Shown here: one piece after another, positions 61,987 to 64,000 of the stretch
How the letters are laid out: each line of letters begins with the position of its first letter
How positions within the stretch are numbered: position 1 is the stretch's first letter
Origin: Marinomonas polaris DSM 16579
GTDB taxonomy: Bacteria > Pseudomonadota > Gammaproteobacteria > Pseudomonadales > Marinomonadaceae
Assembly (NCBI RefSeq): GCF_900129155.1
Contig: NZ_FQVF01000006.1
Coordinates: 1 to 64,000 of the forward strand
Direction: 5' to 3'
Length of the DNA: 64,000 bases
Notes under the pieces: generated by a model
Told to the model about the DNA's origin: nothing
Seen by the model: the letters and a program-made list of their open reading frames with translations, nothing else
The model's database searches: none
Translations under genes and position numbers: made by a program

Positions 61987-62711
61987 CGCTAGTTATTTTA
62001 TTTCAAGATGAACACTTGGTTGCCGTCAACAAGCCAGCAGGCTTGCTTGTTCATCGAACCAATTTGGCCAAAGACGAAGAAGACGCTGTTGTTCAAAGGT
62101 TGAGAGATCAAACAGGGAAATGGGTATTTCCTGTTCATCGCCTTGACCGAGGAACATCCGGGGTATTAGTGATGGCATTTAGCCCAGAAGTAGCAAGGCG
62201 CCTTTCAGCTCAGTTCGCTGAATCTAAAACTAAGAAAACTTATCACTGCTTAGTGCGTGGTTATTGCGATGATTATGGTGTGATTAATTACCCTCTTGCT
62301 AAGCTTAATGAGCAGAAAGGTAGATCTCGTTTTAAAATTGAAGGTACCGAAAGAGAGGCTGAAACTAGCTTTACTCGACTAAGTCAGTATCTACTTCCTG
62401 TTCCTGTGAGTCGATATGACAGCATGCGTTTAAGCTGGCTAGAAGTGACCCCCAAGCAAGGTCGAAAACATCAAATTCGTCGACATTTTAAACACCATTT
62501 GAATCCGCTAGTGGGTGATTCTTGTTATGGCTGTCGCCATATTAATAAAGTCGCTAAAGAAATTTGGTCTGACGACTTTAGATTGATGCTTCACGCTTCA
62601 AGTCTTGAATTCAATCATCCTATTACAAATCAGCCTATTACGTTAAAAGCAGATTTCAGTGACAAGATAATTAACATACTTAACAAACTGGAATATTATC
62701 GAACTGATTGA
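61983..62711 (+). CDS. truC: RluA-family pseudouridine synthase TruC
   Basis: This 242-residue enzyme is of the TruC type (tRNA uridine 65). The catalytic aspartate lies in PVHRLDRGTSGVLVMA, and NKPAGLLVHRTNLA and KQGRKHQIRRHFKH are typical of the short family branch. It lacks an S4 domain. It is coupled to the preceding dehydrogenase and its 3' end overlaps the converging GNAT gene by 32 bases. Confidence 0.9.
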   Translation: MTLVILFQDEHLVAVNKPAGLLVHRTNLAKDEEDAVVQRLRDQTGKWVFPVHRLDRGTSGVLVMAFSPEVARRLSAQFAESKTKKTYHCLVRGYCDDYGVINYPLAKLNEQKGRSRFKIEGTEREAETSFTRLSQYLLPVPVSRYDSMRLSWLEVTPKQGRKHQIRRHFKHHLNPLVGDSCYGCRHINKVAKEIWSDDFRLMLHASSLEFNHPITNQPITLKADFSDKIINILNKLEYYRTD

Positions 62712-63234
62712 CTTTATAGGGTAAATCTTCTGCAAATGACCAGCGAAACACTAAGCAGTCATGGATCTCTGGATCTAAATTTATCGCATTTTTTTGGATT
62801 TCATTAATTTCAAAGCCACATGAGAGAAGGACTTTAATTGAGGCTTTGTTATGATCTGCTACTTGTGCATACACTTCAGTTATACCTTTACTTGCCCAAA
62901 GAACAAGTATGTGTTTTAACGCATGCTTTGCAATCCCTAGATTAGTGAAATTTTTAGCGATTCGATAGGAAACTTCAACTGACTTATTGCTTAATATTTG
63001 TCCATTAAAACGACCAATCAGGACATCGTTTGGTAAGTACACCAGATATTGCAAATGCTTCAAATTACTTCTAAGTAATCGCTTAAAATAAATTTCCGTT
63101 TGTTGCCTTAGTACTTGGCTTGGTAAAAATTGGGAAAACCAGCCTCGGTTACGAAACTCAAAAAGCAAAATACATCTAAGATCAGCCTCAGTGGCTTGAC
63201 GAATTCTCAGTAATTTTTTCATATCAGCACGCAT
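62680..63234 (-). CDS. GNAT-family acetyltransferase
   Basis: This 184-residue protein has the GNAT pattern: LRIRQATEADL at the N terminus, VEVSYRIAKNFTNLGIAKHALKHIL as the acetyl-CoA-binding region (here described near residue 90-115), and DHNKASIKVLLSCGFE as motif B. It resembles RimJ/RimL-like or phosphinothricin-type acetyltransferases. The binding loop is less canonical than QXXGXG (NLGIAKHAL). The acceptor is unknown. Confidence 0.78.
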   Translation of the reverse strand: MRADMKKLLRIRQATEADLRCILLFEFRNRGWFSQFLPSQVLRQQTEIYFKRLLRSNLKHLQYLVYLPNDVLIGRFNGQILSNKSVEVSYRIAKNFTNLGIAKHALKHILVLWASKGITEVYAQVADHNKASIKVLLSCGFEINEIQKNAINLDPEIHDCLVFRWSFAEDLPYKVNQFDNIPVC

Positions 63235-63367
63235 TTTTTAACTGGTATTATCATCAGCTTAGTGCAGATTTTAACTAAATGTCGAATTTAGCAATTTTTA
63301 TCTGATTCGCTTTTATTGAAATGATAAAATACTGTGTGTCAACGGATGGTAGAGGTTGCCAAAATCC

Positions 63368-63712
63368 ATGAAAAATCGAAATTTAGTGTATTCAACAGAC
63401 CAAGGTCGGCTTTGCTCAAGCTGCGAACACCCTATTTCTGAGTGTCAATGCAAAAATGATAACGTTATTGGTAATGGAAAAGTTCTAATAGCCTTAGAAA
63501 CAAAGGGCCGAAAAGGTAAAGGTGTAACTGTTATTACTGGCCTTCCTCTTACTGAAGATGCATTAAAGATACTGGGCAAAAAACTAAAGACGCAATGTGG
63601 TGTCGGTGGCGCTGTAAAAGATGGCCAGATTGAAGTGCAAGGAGATAATCGACAAAAAATAAAAGAGTTGCTTGAAAAAGAAGGTTTTTCTAGTAAATTT
63701 ACGGGTGGCTAA
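63368..63712 (+). CDS. yciH: SUI1/eIF1-like translation factor YciH
   Basis: The ATG at 63368 gives 114 residues; the TTG at 63356 abuts the GAGG and is not preferred. The N terminus NLVYSTDQGRLC is followed by a CSSCEHPISECQC cysteine group that may bind zinc. The SUI1 core KGRKGKGVTVITGLPL and KKLKTQCGVGGAVKDGQIEV is clear. Family members bind the ribosome and influence start-codon choice. Confidence 0.93.
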   Translation: MKNRNLVYSTDQGRLCSSCEHPISECQCKNDNVIGNGKVLIALETKGRKGKGVTVITGLPLTEDALKILGKKLKTQCGVGGAVKDGQIEVQGDNRQKIKELLEKEGFSSKFTGG

Positions 63713-63891
63713 TGGCTATTATAAATTATTAGTCTTACTATATTCATGTTTTCAAGAATGAGAAAACATAACTAAATCGTTATAAAATCGAAGCCGTAAT
63801 GTTACCGAGCTTTCGCGCTCTTTTATAAAACATGAATTGCCACCGATGAAATGGGACGTCTTGGTAGTAAGTAATGGCAGCAGGGGTTCCG
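63713..63891 (+). other. Non-coding region with weak hairpin
   Basis: This 179-base stretch is AT-rich. It holds only a short GAGC/GCTC hairpin followed by TTTT near 63807-63824, a poor terminator for yciH. An AGGGG ribosome-binding site lies at its end for the next gene. I see no riboswitch consensus. Confidence 0.4.
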
Positions 63892-64000
63892 ATGTTCCAG
63901 CATAATATTAAGCAAGCTAATCAACTAATGCGATCAGCAATACCACTTATGGTGAAGTTAGATATTCCGCCGACACCTTATAATTATGGTATATGGTATG
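63892..64000 (+). CDS. Partial diguanylate cyclase N terminus, cut by the window edge
   Basis: The frame from 63892 is open to the end of the window and encodes about 36 residues. It includes NQLMRSAIPLMVKLDIPPTP and then YNYGIWY, which resemble the N-terminal helical domain found before GGDEF in one group of diguanylate cyclases. AGGGGT lies five bases before the ATG. A second in-frame ATG at 63874 lies upstream with no clear ribosome-binding site. The catalytic domain is beyond the window. Confidence 0.65.
   Translation, partial: MFQHNIKQANQLMRSAIPLMVKLDIPPTPYNYGIWY

Noticed and set aside
63780..63900. A c-di-GMP riboswitch before the partial diguanylate cyclase
   Set aside because: The sequence lacks the conserved GEMM core and shows only weak pairing.

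Overview
The window looks like a chromosomal segment of a marine gammaproteobacterium of the Oceanospirillales, most likely Marinomonas or a close relative. This is inferred from the moderately AT-rich sequence, from gene orders shared with Pseudomonas and E. coli (pabC-mltG-tmk-holB-ycfH, hemN-anr-apt, aroC-prmB, ybbAP/tesA), and from protein character; no database search was possible. It is dense housekeeping sequence. I see no prophage, insertion sequence, CRISPR array or rRNA operon.

Layout. 1-310: a tRNA-Glu/Gly/Glu cluster. 357-4599: a tightly packed folate, cell-wall and DNA-replication operon (pabC, mltG, tmk, holB, ycfH). 4817-8760: a Lon-like protease, a secreted unknown, a cytochrome b562-like protein and a small charged protein. 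8825-13499: an AraC regulator, a long-chain-type acyl-CoA dehydrogenase and ETF-ubiquinone oxidoreductase. 13616-15441: a UPF0178 protein and NADH dehydrogenase II. 15537-18763: a copper-efflux operon (MerR regulator, CopA, 36-residue membrane protein) with a MerR-type long-spacer promoter. 18914-22793: an MFS exporter, a Cache-GGDEF diguanylate cyclase and a bestrophin-type channel. 23084-29142 (minus strand): yjjG, yjjX, aroC, prmB, a KfrA-like coiled-coil DNA-binding protein with a perfect palindrome upstream, sppA and a HAD phosphatase. 29210-31766: a MaoC hydratase, a secreted unknown, a CBS protein, tusA and an alpha/beta hydrolase. 31947-34667: hemN, anr and apt, with an Anr/FNR-like box before hemN. 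34738-38552 (minus): yfaZ, ttcA, sprT and recQ.

The most notable region is 39322-47010 on the minus strand. A sirohydrochlorin-chelatase-like gene is followed by a three-gene MksFEB condensin of the Wadjet JetABC type. That set has no adjacent JetD/MksG nuclease. It is translationally coupled to bolA, and then come a STAS anti-sigma antagonist (HsbA-like) and a receiver-PP2C phosphatase (HsbR-like). Spacing and overlaps suggest one transcription unit that joins an SMC-like complex to stress and growth-state signalling.

47208-64000: yfcH, then a minus-strand hemH-HAD-repeat protein-zinc ribbon group, a TauE/SafE permease, cheV, an HDOD protein coupled to tatD, DNA polymerase II, the ybbA/ybbP ABC transporter divergent from tesA, a D-2-hydroxyacid dehydrogenase coupled to a TruC-type pseudouridine synthase, a GNAT acetyltransferase, yciH, and the first codons of another diguanylate cyclase that runs off the window.
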